Position numbers and translations under genes: made by a program. Shown here piece by piece: positions 1 to 8,349 of a stretch of 35,059 bases of DNA. Position 1 is the first letter of the stretch; every line of letters begins with the position of its first letter. Below the pieces are notes generated by a model. It worked only from the letters and a program-made list of their open reading frames with translations. It searched no databases and was not told the DNA's origin. Source of the stretch: an uncultured Clostridia bacterium (GTDB lineage Bacteria > Bacillota > Clostridia > Oscillospirales > Acutalibacteraceae); contig CAMHMN010000026.1 of NCBI GenBank assembly GCA_946186245.1, positions 1 to 35,059 on the forward strand. The letters run 5' to 3'.

Positions 1-277
1 AATCCAGACCCGCCACGCGGTCGTCGATTTCCGACTTGGCGGTGAGCATCAGCACAGGAATGTTGTTGCCCTTGGCGCGGAGCCTTCTGAGCACCGTCAG
101 ACCGTCCATCTTGGGCATCATGATATCCAGAATCAGGCCGTCGTACTGCCCGACCGCCAGATAATCCAGCGCTTCCTCTCCGTCATAGGCGGCGTCCACG
201 GAATAGTTGTTTTTTTCTAGAATGACGGTCAGCGCCTTGGAGAGCGACCTTTCATCCTCGGCTATCAGCAGTCTCAT
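1..277 (-). CDS. OmpR-type response regulator, N-terminal receiver domain (partial)
   Basis: The first 92 codons are visible and the gene runs off the left edge. They form a phosphoacceptor (REC) domain: an early acidic patch (IAEDE), the phosphorylatable Asp in LILDIMMPKMDG, a Thr in LMLTAKSE and the following helix. Receiver domains of this type normally precede a winged-helix DNA-binding domain, and a histidine kinase gene would be expected further left; both lie outside the window. The ATG start (275-277) follows an AAGGAG ribosome site at good spacing. The small membrane ORF upstream ends 27 bases before this start, so the two are probably cotranscribed. The target genes cannot be told from the sequence. 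Confidence 0.9.
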   Translation of the reverse strand, partial: MRLLIAEDERSLSKALTVILEKNNYSVDAAYDGEEALDYLAVGQYDGLILDIMMPKMDGLTVLRRLRAKGNNIPVLMLTAKSEIDDRVAGLD

Positions 278-304
278 TGTTCGTAACTCCTTATTTTCCC
301 ATAT

Positions 305-490
305 TTATCTGAAAAAGAAATATTGCACGGCTAAAAAGGCATCCATGATGCCGATCGCAAAGAATACCCATATTCTGAATCTCGTCCTGTCGCCGCGGTA
401 GAGGAAATAATAATTCGCAAATTCCTCCACAAAGCAGGCCCACGAAAGAATCAGGATCGCCACAAGGCAGATTTTGTTGGCTGTTTCCAT
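305..490 (-). CDS. Small membrane protein upstream of the response regulator
   Basis: A 61-codon ORF with two strongly hydrophobic stretches separated by a charged loop (YRGDRTRF). The predicted product is a two-pass membrane peptide. I chose the ATG at 488-490 because a GGAAGG ribosome site lies about 11 bases before it; a GTG four codons earlier abuts that site and is less likely. A TATAAT-like -10 lies on the minus strand at 516-521, without a good -35. No family is recognised. Its position directly before a response regulator suggests it is a member, sensor accessory or regulator of the two-component operon, but that is inference. It could also be a chance ORF, although codon use and the ribosome site favour a real gene. 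Confidence 0.5.
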   Translation of the reverse strand: METANKICLVAILILSWACFVEEFANYYFLYRGDRTRFRIWVFFAIGIMDAFLAVQYFFFR

Positions 491-548
491 GGTGTGACGC
501 ACCTTCCATCATTCAATTATAAGCCGGTTGTAAAACTTGAAAAACATC

Positions 549-1229
549 TTAAAGACGGGGCAAGGCTTTTTGGATCGTATATTGTATCTGTATGCGCCTG
601 ACCGGCAACCGGATCACGGTTTTCAGCTTTTCGGGGGCGGTTTTCCGTGCGTCGCTGAGATAGATTTCATGGTGGAAGCGGCTGTCGGTGATGTCAATTT
701 CACAGCCGTTTTGCGCCGCGAATTCATGCATGGACGCCACCGTGGCCGGCTCGTCATCATAGGAACCGATGTGCATGCACTGCACGCACAGCCCCTCGGC
801 ATAGGTCAGCATCTCCACCTTGGAGAAATAGGAAAAATCAGCCTTCTTCTTGCGGACCGCTTCTTCCACCGCCCAGTTGAAGTCCTCGCGGGTCACAAAA
901 TCCGGCAGGCGAAGCAGCGAAATCCAGCAGAAATTCTCCTTGTGGGCGTAGTCGATGCCCTTCACGCCCTCCTGCCACCAGAAGCCCTCCAGCGGCGGGA
1001 CCACGTAGTCAAAATAGCCTTCGATGCGGTGTTCGCCCTTCTTGCTCATCTTGATCGTGAAGGCAATGCCGTACAGCAGGCTCATCGCCCGCTTGTACTC
1101 GCCGTCCTCGTCGTTCGGATTTCCCTTGCCCCGGACGGCGATGAATTGCATCTGCGGCACGTCCACGATGGTAGGCGTTTTCGGCGGCATATAGAATGCT
1201 TTGTATTCCTTTTTGAAGTCGAAGGGCAT
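549..1229 (-). CDS. GyrI-like small-molecule-binding domain protein
   Basis: 226 residues resembling the stand-alone GyrI-like proteins, the effector-binding half of AraC/MerR-type multidrug regulators without a DNA-binding domain. Supporting features are the opening MPFDFKKEYKAFY, the segment PQMQFIAVRGKGNPND, and the aromatic-rich core (EGFWWQEG, ENFCWISLLRLP), which form the usual ligand-binding beta sheet. Such proteins bind or hydrolyse hydrophobic cations in characterised members; the ligand here is unknown. The ATG start follows a GAGGAGG site that lies within the end of the upstream TfoX-like gene, and the two genes are separated by only 2 bases, so they are an operon. Confidence 0.85.
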   Translation of the reverse strand: MPFDFKKEYKAFYMPPKTPTIVDVPQMQFIAVRGKGNPNDEDGEYKRAMSLLYGIAFTIKMSKKGEHRIEGYFDYVVPPLEGFWWQEGVKGIDYAHKENFCWISLLRLPDFVTREDFNWAVEEAVRKKKADFSYFSKVEMLTYAEGLCVQCMHIGSYDDEPATVASMHEFAAQNGCEIDITDSRFHHEIYLSDARKTAPEKLKTVIRLPVRRIQIQYTIQKALPRL

Positions 1230-1231
1230 GG

Positions 1232-1549
1232 CTATTTCCTCCTCTTCTTTGGTTCGGGAAGTTCCGGGAAGATCGCTTCCACCAGCTCTTTCATAAACTC
1301 CCTGTCCTCGATGTTGTCGGCGAGAAGCATCTCCTTCGCCCCTTCATAGGGCAATTCATACTGTGCCTGCGGCATGAGCTCCCTGGCGGATTTCGTGGGC
1401 TTGACCAGGAAACGGTCGTCGTAGATGCCGCCGAATACCTTTCCGTTGTAATAGAGGATATACTCCCCCATCATCGGTCGGAAGGAGATACCCTCCAGTC
1501 CGCTCAGACAATCCAGGATAAAATCAAGATACTGCTTTGTGGAAGCCAT
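1232..1549 (-). CDS. TfoX N-terminal-domain family protein
   Basis: A 105-residue single-domain protein. Its core (residues about 12-95) matches the TfoX/Sxy N-terminal domain: GISFRPMMGEYILYYNGKVF, a short hairpin (GGIYDDRFLVKPT), then LPYEGAKEML and a terminal helix. The C-terminal helical domain found in competence regulators is absent, as is usual in Firmicutes members whose function is not known. The basic tail is PKKRRK. The ATG at 1547-1549 follows an AGGTGA ribosome site. A promoter with TTGCAA and TATGAT lies just upstream. It is cotranscribed with the GyrI-like gene downstream. Confidence 0.85.
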   Translation of the reverse strand: MASTKQYLDFILDCLSGLEGISFRPMMGEYILYYNGKVFGGIYDDRFLVKPTKSARELMPQAQYELPYEGAKEMLLADNIEDREFMKELVEAIFPELPEPKKRRK

Positions 1550-1582
1550 TGTTTTCTCATCACCTTTTCTTTGCTTACCAAT

Positions 1583-1611
1583 ATCATACTACAAAACAAA
1601 AAGCATTGCAA
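1583..1611 (-). promoter_or_regulatory. Sigma-A-type promoter for the TfoX/GyrI pair
   Basis: Read on the minus strand: -35 TTGCAA (1606-1611), a 17-base spacer, -10 TATGAT (1583-1588), about 35 bases before the TfoX-like start. The -35 hexamer is part of the stem of the terminator that ends the znu operon, so the two signals overlap. Confidence 0.6.
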
Positions 1612-1640
1612 CACAGATTTTTATAAATTCTGCGCTGCAA
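1598..1640 (-). terminator. Rho-independent terminator of the znu operon
   Basis: On the minus strand a 12-bp stem (TTGCAGCGCAGA with TCTGTGTTGCAA, two G-T pairs), an AT-rich loop and then GCTTTTTG. It begins just after the stop of the znuB-like gene. Confidence 0.75.
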
Positions 1641-1649
1641 CGCTGCCCA

Positions 1650-2483
1650 TTATTCTGCTATTTCGTTTTTTATTCTGATTCTTCCCCTGACAAACGCGAT
1701 CGCGCAGAAGGCGGCGAAGACGGCAATATTGATGATAACGACGCTTGCCCCCGTGGGTGCGGAATATTCATAGGATATCACAAGCCCCGAAAGGAAGCAG
1801 AATACCGAGATCACCGCCGAGCAGACCACCACATTCCGGAAGCACTTGAAAAGCCGCATGGAGGACATCGCCGGGAAGATGATCAGGCTGGAAATCAGCA
1901 GCGCGCCGATCATTCTCATGCCCAGAACGATGGTGACGGAGGTCAGCACGGCAATGAGGAAATTGTAAAAACCAGCCCTGACGCCCGTTGCCCTGGCAAA
2001 GGGTTCGTCGAAGGTGACGGCGAAAATCTTATTGTAAAAAAGCACATACAGCACCAGCACCGCGAGCGACAGAATGACGCTCAGCGACACTTCCGACCGG
2101 CTGATGGCCAGCACGCTGCCGAACATGTAGTTGTTGATGTCAGTGTTGACGCCGGATTTCATGGAAATGATAAAGATTCCCACCGCAAGCGCGCCGGTGG
2201 AAAGCAGGGCGATCGCGGAATCCCCGCTGAATCCGTTTCCCGAGCTGAACACCAGAAGGAGATACGAAGCCGCGATCACGACCGGAATCGCCACCCACAG
2301 CGGCGCCCAGTTCATCACGGTAGCCACCGCCATCGCGCTGAAGGCCACATGCGACAGCCCGTCGCCGATCATGGAATACCGTTTCAGCACCAGATTCACG
2401 CCCAGCAGCGCCGAACAGAGCGACACCAGCGTTCCCACCACCAGCGCCCGGATGATAAAGGGATAAGATAACATTTCAAGCAT
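1650..2483 (-). CDS. znuB: Zinc/manganese-type ABC transporter permease (ZnuB/AdcB family)
   Basis: 277 residues, almost entirely hydrophobic, with about eight membrane segments. This is the usual size and profile of the ABC-3 family permeases that carry Zn2+ or Mn2+ across the cytoplasmic membrane. Family-like stretches include LSHVAFSAMAVA after the second segment and MRMIGALLISSLIIFPA in the second half. The gene follows the ATPase gene, whose last codons contain its ribosome site (GGAGG), 13 bases before the ATG. It is the last gene of the operon and is followed by a terminator. Zinc is favoured over manganese because the binding protein has a His-rich loop and a Fur-family regulator leads the operon; the metal is inferred. 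Confidence 0.92.
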   Translation of the reverse strand: MLEMLSYPFIIRALVVGTLVSLCSALLGVNLVLKRYSMIGDGLSHVAFSAMAVATVMNWAPLWVAIPVVIAASYLLLVFSSGNGFSGDSAIALLSTGALAVGIFIISMKSGVNTDINNYMFGSVLAISRSEVSLSVILSLAVLVLYVLFYNKIFAVTFDEPFARATGVRAGFYNFLIAVLTSVTIVLGMRMIGALLISSLIIFPAMSSMRLFKCFRNVVVCSAVISVFCFLSGLVISYEYSAPTGASVVIINIAVFAAFCAIAFVRGRIRIKNEIAE

Positions 2484-2492
2484 AGTCTTTTG

Positions 2493-3215
2493 TCAGCCTC
2501 CTATAAATTCCTTGCCCGTCGTGCTTCGGAGGTAATCCTCTGTGCTGCCGAAAAACCGGACGGTGTGCTTGAGGTGGAGAATTCTGTTGGCGTTCCTGAC
2601 GGCGGTTTTCACGTCGTGCGACACCATAATGATGGTCATGCCGTACTTTTTGTTGATTTCCTTGATAATGGAATAAATCTCGCCCGTCACGATGGGATCC
2701 AGTCCGGTGACAGGTTCGTCCAGAATCAGCATTTTGTTGGAAGCGCAGAGAGCCCGCGCCAAAAGCACCCGCTGCTGCTGTCCGCCCGAAAGCTCGCGGT
2801 AGGATTTGTCCGCAAGTCCGGTGATTCCCAGCTCTTCCATGTTTTGGCAGGCTCTTTCCCTGTCGGCTTTGGTGTAGAAGGGAATAAGCCGGCTGTGATT
2901 CAGGCAGCCCGACATCACCACTTCCCGCACCGAAGCGGGAAAGTCCCGCTGAATGGCGGTCTGCTGGGGCAGATAGCCCACGTCGCGGCGGGTAATTTCG
3001 TCAGAAAAGACGATTTCGCCCTCCATCGGCTTTTTCAGCCCGGCAAGGCATTTGATCAGGGTGGATTTGCCCGCGCCGTTCTCCCCGACGACACAGAGAT
3101 AATCCCCTTGCTCCACCGAAAAGCTGACATGCTCCAGCACGGTCATGTTCTCGTAACCAATCGCTATATTGTCGCATTGGATCAGCGTCTTTTTCTGTTT
3201 CTTGGATTCTTTCAA
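2493..3215 (-). CDS. znuC: Zinc/manganese-type ABC transporter ATPase (ZnuC/AdcC family)
   Basis: A 240-residue ABC ATPase that powers the metal permease. Walker A is GENGAGKST, the signature is LSGGQQQRVLLARAL, Walker B is MLILDEPVTGLDP, and the switch His is in MVSHDV. It starts with TTG at 3213-3215, overlapping the TGA stop of the binding-protein gene by 4 bases, with a GGGAGG site upstream. This coupling and the downstream permease gene show one transport operon. Length and motifs are normal for the family. Confidence 0.93.
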   Translation of the reverse strand: MKESKKQKKTLIQCDNIAIGYENMTVLEHVSFSVEQGDYLCVVGENGAGKSTLIKCLAGLKKPMEGEIVFSDEITRRDVGYLPQQTAIQRDFPASVREVVMSGCLNHSRLIPFYTKADRERACQNMEELGITGLADKSYRELSGGQQQRVLLARALCASNKMLILDEPVTGLDPIVTGEIYSIIKEINKKYGMTIIMVSHDVKTAVRNANRILHLKHTVRFFGSTEDYLRSTTGKEFIGG

Positions 3216-4231
3216 TTCAATGCCTCCCTGAGAATATCGACATTTGCCCTCATCAGGCTGAGATAGCTCTCCCCCGCCTCAAAATCCTTTGCGGAGATGT
3301 TGTGGCAGGTATTGAACTGCGCGGTTTCCGTGCCGGTCGCTTCGGCAATCGCGTCGGCTACCTTGTGGTTGGAAAGCTCAATGTACAGCACCACCGGCAC
3401 CTTCTCCCGTTTCACCCTGTCGATGAGGAAGGCCACCGTCGCGGCGCTGGGTTCGGTCTCGGCAGCACAGCCGGGAAAGGCGGCGTAGTAATCCAGCCCG
3501 TATTCCCTCACGAAATAGAGCAGCGGAAATCGGTCACCGAAGACCAGTATCTTTCTTTCCGACTGAGAAATAACGTCGCGAAGCAAAAGATCCAGTTCCA
3601 GCAGTTCGGCAACGTACTGATTGGTGTTGTCACAATAAAATTCCGCGTTGTCCGGGTCAAGCTCACAGAGAGCCGCATTGATGGCGTTGACAATGGCGAT
3701 GGCATTCATGGGCGAAGTCCAGACGTGTTCGTCGTATTCCTCCTCTTCTTCCTCATCGTCATGATGATCGGAATCGGACGCGTTTTCGTGTTCTTCATGT
3801 TCTTCATGTGCATGATGATGCTCCCGACTCTGCATGCCCTCGGCGGTTTCCTCCTCGATGGCTTCAACGCAGTTCATCGCGGAAATAATCTTCATGTCGG
3901 GATTATCCGCCGATTCCAGCACGGAATCCAGCCAGCTTTCCGATTCTCCGCCCACATTGAGGAAAAGATCGCATTTGGATATGCCGATGATGTCCTTGGG
4001 ACTCGGCTCGTAGGAATGTGCCTCCATGCCGGGTTTCAGCAGCATTTTCACTTCCGCTTTGTCCCCGGCAATTCTTCGGGCAAAATCGTACTGCGGAAAG
4101 ATGGTCGCCACAATGGAGATTTTTTTGTTGTCGTTATCGGTTATTTTGCCGGAACATCCGGAAAACATGACGGCAATCATCGTAGCCGACAGAAGCAGGG
4201 ATAAACATTTAATGGTTGCGTTTGGTTTCAT
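3212..4231 (-). CDS. znuA: Zinc-type ABC transporter substrate-binding lipoprotein (ZnuA/AdcA family)
   Basis: 339 residues. A lipoprotein signal peptide ends in FSGC (Cys26), so the mature protein is anchored on the outer face of the membrane. The ZnuA fold follows: IFPQYDFARRIAG near residues 44-56, first metal ligand His72 in EAHSYEPSP, a long acidic His-rich loop (about residues 137-168, including HHHAHEEH), and the second ligand His169 in DEHVWTSP. At the place of the usual third His the sequence reads GDRFPLLYF, so Gly replaces His; this seems to be a clostridial subfamily feature. The loop is typical of zinc carriers that chaperone or sense Zn. It is followed by the ATPase gene with a 4-base overlap. 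Confidence 0.92.
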   Translation of the reverse strand: MKPNATIKCLSLLLSATMIAVMFSGCSGKITDNDNKKISIVATIFPQYDFARRIAGDKAEVKMLLKPGMEAHSYEPSPKDIIGISKCDLFLNVGGESESWLDSVLESADNPDMKIISAMNCVEAIEEETAEGMQSREHHHAHEEHEEHENASDSDHHDDEEEEEEYDEHVWTSPMNAIAIVNAINAALCELDPDNAEFYCDNTNQYVAELLELDLLLRDVISQSERKILVFGDRFPLLYFVREYGLDYYAAFPGCAAETEPSAATVAFLIDRVKREKVPVVLYIELSNHKVADAIAEATGTETAQFNTCHNISAKDFEAGESYLSLMRANVDILREALN

Positions 4232-4322
4232 TGTGAGAATTTCCTCTTTTGAATTTGCAAAAAATTATAATATTCAGCGCGAAGCGCTCCTTCATTATTC
4301 TCTGTTCGTTATTCACGGTTCT

Positions 4323-4769
4323 TTATTCTTTTAACGCAGCTCCGCTGCGCGCATCCGCGCATTCCTCGCACAGTCCGTAGATGATGGTGCGCCCGTTGTC
4401 CACCCGGAACCGGTGGTGCTCCATGATGTGCCGCTCGAATTCGTCCATGAATTCGCAGTCCATGTGAATCACCGCGCCGCAGCGGGTGCATTTGAGGTGA
4501 AAATGCCTGTCGCAGCCCTTGTCGCCGTCGATCAGCTGGTAGGTGGCGCCTTCGCCGCTGTCGGAAAGGAATTTCTTGACCCCGCCGCTCTCCACCATTC
4601 TGTCAAGGCAGCGGTAAATGGTGGCCTTGCCGATTTTTTCCCCTTCGTTGAAAAAGTACATGTATATCTCGTCGGCCGTCACGCAGACGCCGGGATTCAT
4701 CCGGAAGTAATTCTCGATTGAATCCTGCTGGCGTGTGCGGTAATTCTTTCTGCACTCTTTGTTTTCCAC
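4323..4769 (-). CDS. Fur-family metal-responsive repressor (Fur/Zur)
   Basis: 148 residues with the complete Fur layout: an N-terminal winged helix (VTADEIYMYF, KATIYRCLDRMV), the metal-binding HFHLKCTRCG segment, and a C-terminal dimerisation domain with GLCEECAD. The two CxxC pairs form the structural zinc site. It is predicted to repress metal uptake genes. It starts at a GTG (4767-4769) after a GAGGTGA ribosome site. A Fur box overlaps its upstream region and znuACB lies directly downstream with no terminator between, so the most economical reading is an autoregulated fur-znuACB unit with Zur function. Fe- or Mn-specific Fur cannot be excluded from the sequence alone. Confidence 0.88.
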   Translation of the reverse strand: MENKECRKNYRTRQQDSIENYFRMNPGVCVTADEIYMYFFNEGEKIGKATIYRCLDRMVESGGVKKFLSDSGEGATYQLIDGDKGCDRHFHLKCTRCGAVIHMDCEFMDEFERHIMEHHRFRVDNGRTIIYGLCEECADARSGAALKE

Positions 4770-4799
4770 GGTATCACCTCATTCGGAACAAATTAAAAT

Positions 4800-4814
4800 T
4801 GATAATCATTTTCA
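4800..4814. promoter_or_regulatory. Fur/Zur box upstream of the regulator gene
   Basis: TGATAATCATTTTCA matches the 7-1-7 Fur-family palindrome TGATAATNATTATCA at all but one position, 30 bases before the GTG start. It probably gives autoregulation and control of the downstream znu genes. Confidence 0.7.
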
Positions 4815-4870
4815 AATTTCCGGTAAAAAACATTATAGCACGGTTTTTTCAAAATGCAAGTGTTTTTTTA

Positions 4871-4898
4871 TGTGAAGGGTGAAATGTGAAGTGTGAAA
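4871..4898 (+). repeat. Heptamer array, TGTGAAG type
   Basis: Four tandem 7-base units (TGTGAAG, GGTGAAA, TGTGAAG, TGTGAAA). The reverse complement of the same heptamer forms the array at 5256-5297, so the two arrays face each other across the MITE. Confidence 0.75.
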
Positions 4899-4971
4899 TG
4901 AATGTGTCAATTTGCCATTATTCATAAATGAGCAACTATAAAATCATTTCTTCACTTGCCTTTACAAAGTT

Positions 4972-5138
4972 TTAGAGCCTGTTTAGAATCTCCACGTGTG
5001 CGGATGGCGCAGTCAGATTTTTCGCCAGATGAAGCCAAAACCGCAGGCAATACTTTGTGTATTAACGAGGATTTTGGCAAAATATGGCGGAAAATATGCA
5101 AGCCAGACGTGCGTGGAGAGATTCTAAACAGGCTCTTA
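4972..5138. mobile_element. MITE-like element with IS5-type ends and TTA duplication
   Basis: A 161-base non-coding element (4975-5135) with near-perfect terminal inverted repeats. The left end reads GAGCCTGTTTAGAATC and continues TCCACG; the right end is its complement with two extra bases. TTA flanks both ends (4972-4974 and 5136-5138), a 3-base target duplication as made by some IS5-family transposases. The interior has no transposase; an ORF reading through it is not believed to be a gene. It sits between the fur operon and the gdhA terminator. A full-length relative elsewhere in the genome would have to move it. Confidence 0.75.
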
Positions 5139-5196
5139 GGGTATAATATTTTCAGAACAGAGTTGTTGTTCTTGCATTAACCTCTATAAGGGAATA

Positions 5197-5230
5197 GAAA
5201 AAACGGACACCGTCTGGCGTCCGTTTTTTT
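5197..5230. terminator. Bidirectional rho-independent terminator
   Basis: ACGGAC...GTCCGT stem around a CCGTCTGGC region, flanked by A-run on the left and T-run on the right, so it can work on both strands. It lies between the MITE and the gdhA 3' region and may be a second stop for gdhA. Confidence 0.6.
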
Positions 5231-5255
5231 GTTTTCTTTGGCAATCGCAAAACCT

Positions 5256-5297
5256 CACACTTCACACTCCACACTTCACACTTCACACTCCACACTA
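5256..5297 (-). repeat. Heptamer array, CACACTT/C type
   Basis: Six tandem 7-base units (CACACTT, CACACTC, CACACTT, CACACTT, CACACTC, CACACTA), the complement of the 4871-4898 units. It lies between two terminators and is a likely variable-number tract. Confidence 0.8.
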
Positions 5298-5340
5298 AAA
5301 AAAATCCCGCCGCACAGAATGAAGGGTTCCGTCCGACGGG
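5297..5340 (-). terminator. Terminator of gdhA
   Basis: On the minus strand CCCGTCGG and CCGGCGGG-like arms (one mismatch) enclose a loop and are followed by TTTTTTT. It starts 30 bases after the gdhA stop codon. Confidence 0.65.
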
Positions 5341-5369
5341 AAATATAGAATTAAAAAGAATTGTATGCC

Positions 5370-6805
<1,436 letters not shown>

Positions 6806-6828
6806 TATGTTTTTCCGAATTTTTCGGT

Positions 6829-6864
6829 AATTTTGCAATTTTTAATCTGAGAACTTGCAAAATT
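6829..6864. promoter_or_regulatory. Inverted repeat upstream of the gdhA promoter
   Basis: Perfect 10-base arms (AATTTTGCAA at 6829-6838, TTGCAAAATT at 6855-6864) separated by 16 bases, about 25 bases upstream of the -35. A smaller palindrome CCGAA-TTT-TTCGG lies between it and the promoter (6815-6827). There is no T-run, so an operator or activator site is more likely than a terminator for the upstream PIG-L gene. Confidence 0.35.
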
Positions 6865-6901
6865 GTGCATTTTATTCATTGAAAGCCAAGACATTCTGCA
6901 T

Positions 6902-8329
6902 TTATCCCCGCCTTTTCAGGCAAATCACAGCCGCCATTGCAAAGACGACAGCCACTGCCGCCAGTGCGCCGAACGCCAGATCGTTGCGGGAAATCTCTTT
7001 TCCGAACATTTTGATCCCGGTTTTCCTTTGAGAAACGGCTTTGTCTCCATCCGGCGGAAATTCTATGGGAGATACCGCGCTTTCCGCCATTTCAGGCTGC
7101 GAAGGCTCAGACTCCTTCCTGTCGGACCAGTCGACATGCTCAAACATATCGTTGACCCCGGCCGTATCGTCTCCCACGGTGGTATAAACCAGTCCGAATT
7201 GACGGCAGTCATATTCCCCGTGTTCTTTCACGCGGTTTTTCCACCGCAGCTGGCTTTTATGGCAGTTGAATCCTTCCACCGCCATCTGAAGGGCACTCCG
7301 GCCGCCAAAGCGTTCCAGTTTCTTGCTGCTCCACTGCACCGTAATCTTATTCCTGTTCCAGAGGTGAAGGTAGCATTTCTGAACCGGATGAATGCCGTAT
7401 TTTTCCGCGCTCTTGGGGTAAACCGCCGGATCCTCGTATATCTTCAGAGCCTCCAGAAGCGTCTTTACATTCAGCTTGTGGGCGCCGTGGCCGTATTCTC
7501 CGTTGATGTCCTGCCCCAGAATCACCCTGGGAGAAAAGCGCCGGAGCATTTCCACCTGGAATTCCAATACACTGTCGTATCCGAAATAATCCGCGGCGGC
7601 AGACAGGCTTGGCTTCGTCGCCTTGTCGTCAAGAAATTTTTCGGTGATGACGGGATAATTCCTTATCCCCACCGTCCACAGCCCGTTGAGAAGCTCATGG
7701 CCGCGGTAGGATTCTTTGTAATGATGGGTCAGATACACCACCTGCACCTGATAGCCCAGCTCTCCGGCATAATACGGCATGGCGCCCCCGAACCACAGAT
7801 GCTCGTCGTCGGCGTGCGTGGACATAATCATCAGATCCGCCCTCTCGCAGGGAGGCTGCCATACCTGCACCCAATCCGGCAGCTCGCCGCCGGTGAAGGC
7901 ATACACGTCTGTCAGACGAGTTTCCGCCGGAAGGTCCGCTTCAAACTCCGTTATTTCTCTGTTCAGCGCAATGTATTCATGCAGGTATCCATTCTCTCCG
8001 CCTTGTCTTACGGAACCGTCCGGCAGCGTCAGCGTCCATCTGCAGGGCCTTTCAAAAAGGAAGTAAAGCCCTTTGACGGGTTCGGAAACGGTAAAGCGGA
8101 GGTGGAGGTTTTTTTTGGCTTTGTAATAGGTGTACTCATTCTGGTCGATGGCTTCTTCCAGCTTATAGGCGGGCAGCGTATCACACGACACACTCACCCC
8201 GACGGATTTCGCCTTCTCCCCTATCTCCGAAATGATTTCGGCATGCGCGGTCAACGCACCCGGCAGCGGAGAAAGCGCCAGAGTCAGCAGCACCGTCAGC
8301 GATGCCAATGTTTTTATCAGCCTTTTCAT
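6902..8329 (-). CDS. Secreted PIG-L family deacetylase with C-terminal membrane anchor
   Basis: 475 residues. An N-terminal signal peptide (cleavage likely after AHA, residue 30) leads to a beta-rich region (about 45-150), then the LmbE/PIG-L catalytic domain: STHADDEHLWFGG (residues 170-182; His172, Asp174, Asp175 match the AHPDDE metal/catalytic motif with Thr-His-Ala in place of Ala-His-Pro) and EYGHGAHKLN (His281, His284), the second metal site. A membrane helix near 447-470 followed by KRRG ends the protein, so the enzyme faces outside while anchored. PIG-L enzymes remove N-acetyl groups from sugar derivatives; the natural substrate here is unknown. It follows the fumarase-subunit gene by 20 bases and has a weak ribosome site, so cotranscription is likely. 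Confidence 0.88.
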   Translation of the reverse strand: MKRLIKTLASLTVLLTLALSPLPGALTAHAEIISEIGEKAKSVGVSVSCDTLPAYKLEEAIDQNEYTYYKAKKNLHLRFTVSEPVKGLYFLFERPCRWTLTLPDGSVRQGGENGYLHEYIALNREITEFEADLPAETRLTDVYAFTGGELPDWVQVWQPPCERADLMIMSTHADDEHLWFGGAMPYYAGELGYQVQVVYLTHHYKESYRGHELLNGLWTVGIRNYPVITEKFLDDKATKPSLSAAADYFGYDSVLEFQVEMLRRFSPRVILGQDINGEYGHGAHKLNVKTLLEALKIYEDPAVYPKSAEKYGIHPVQKCYLHLWNRNKITVQWSSKKLERFGGRSALQMAVEGFNCHKSQLRWKNRVKEHGEYDCRQFGLVYTTVGDDTAGVNDMFEHVDWSDRKESEPSQPEMAESAVSPIEFPPDGDKAVSQRKTGIKMFGKEISRNDLAFGALAAVAVVFAMAAVICLKRRG

Positions 8330-8349
8330 TGAATCAACACCCGTTTTCT

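Noticed and set aside
4956-5180. 75-codon plus-strand ORF across the MITE
   Set aside because: It reads through both inverted repeats of the MITE and out into flanking DNA, has no good ribosome site, and its protein is explained by the repeat element.
4871-5297. CRISPR-like array
   Set aside because: The units are 7 bases, contiguous and without spacers.
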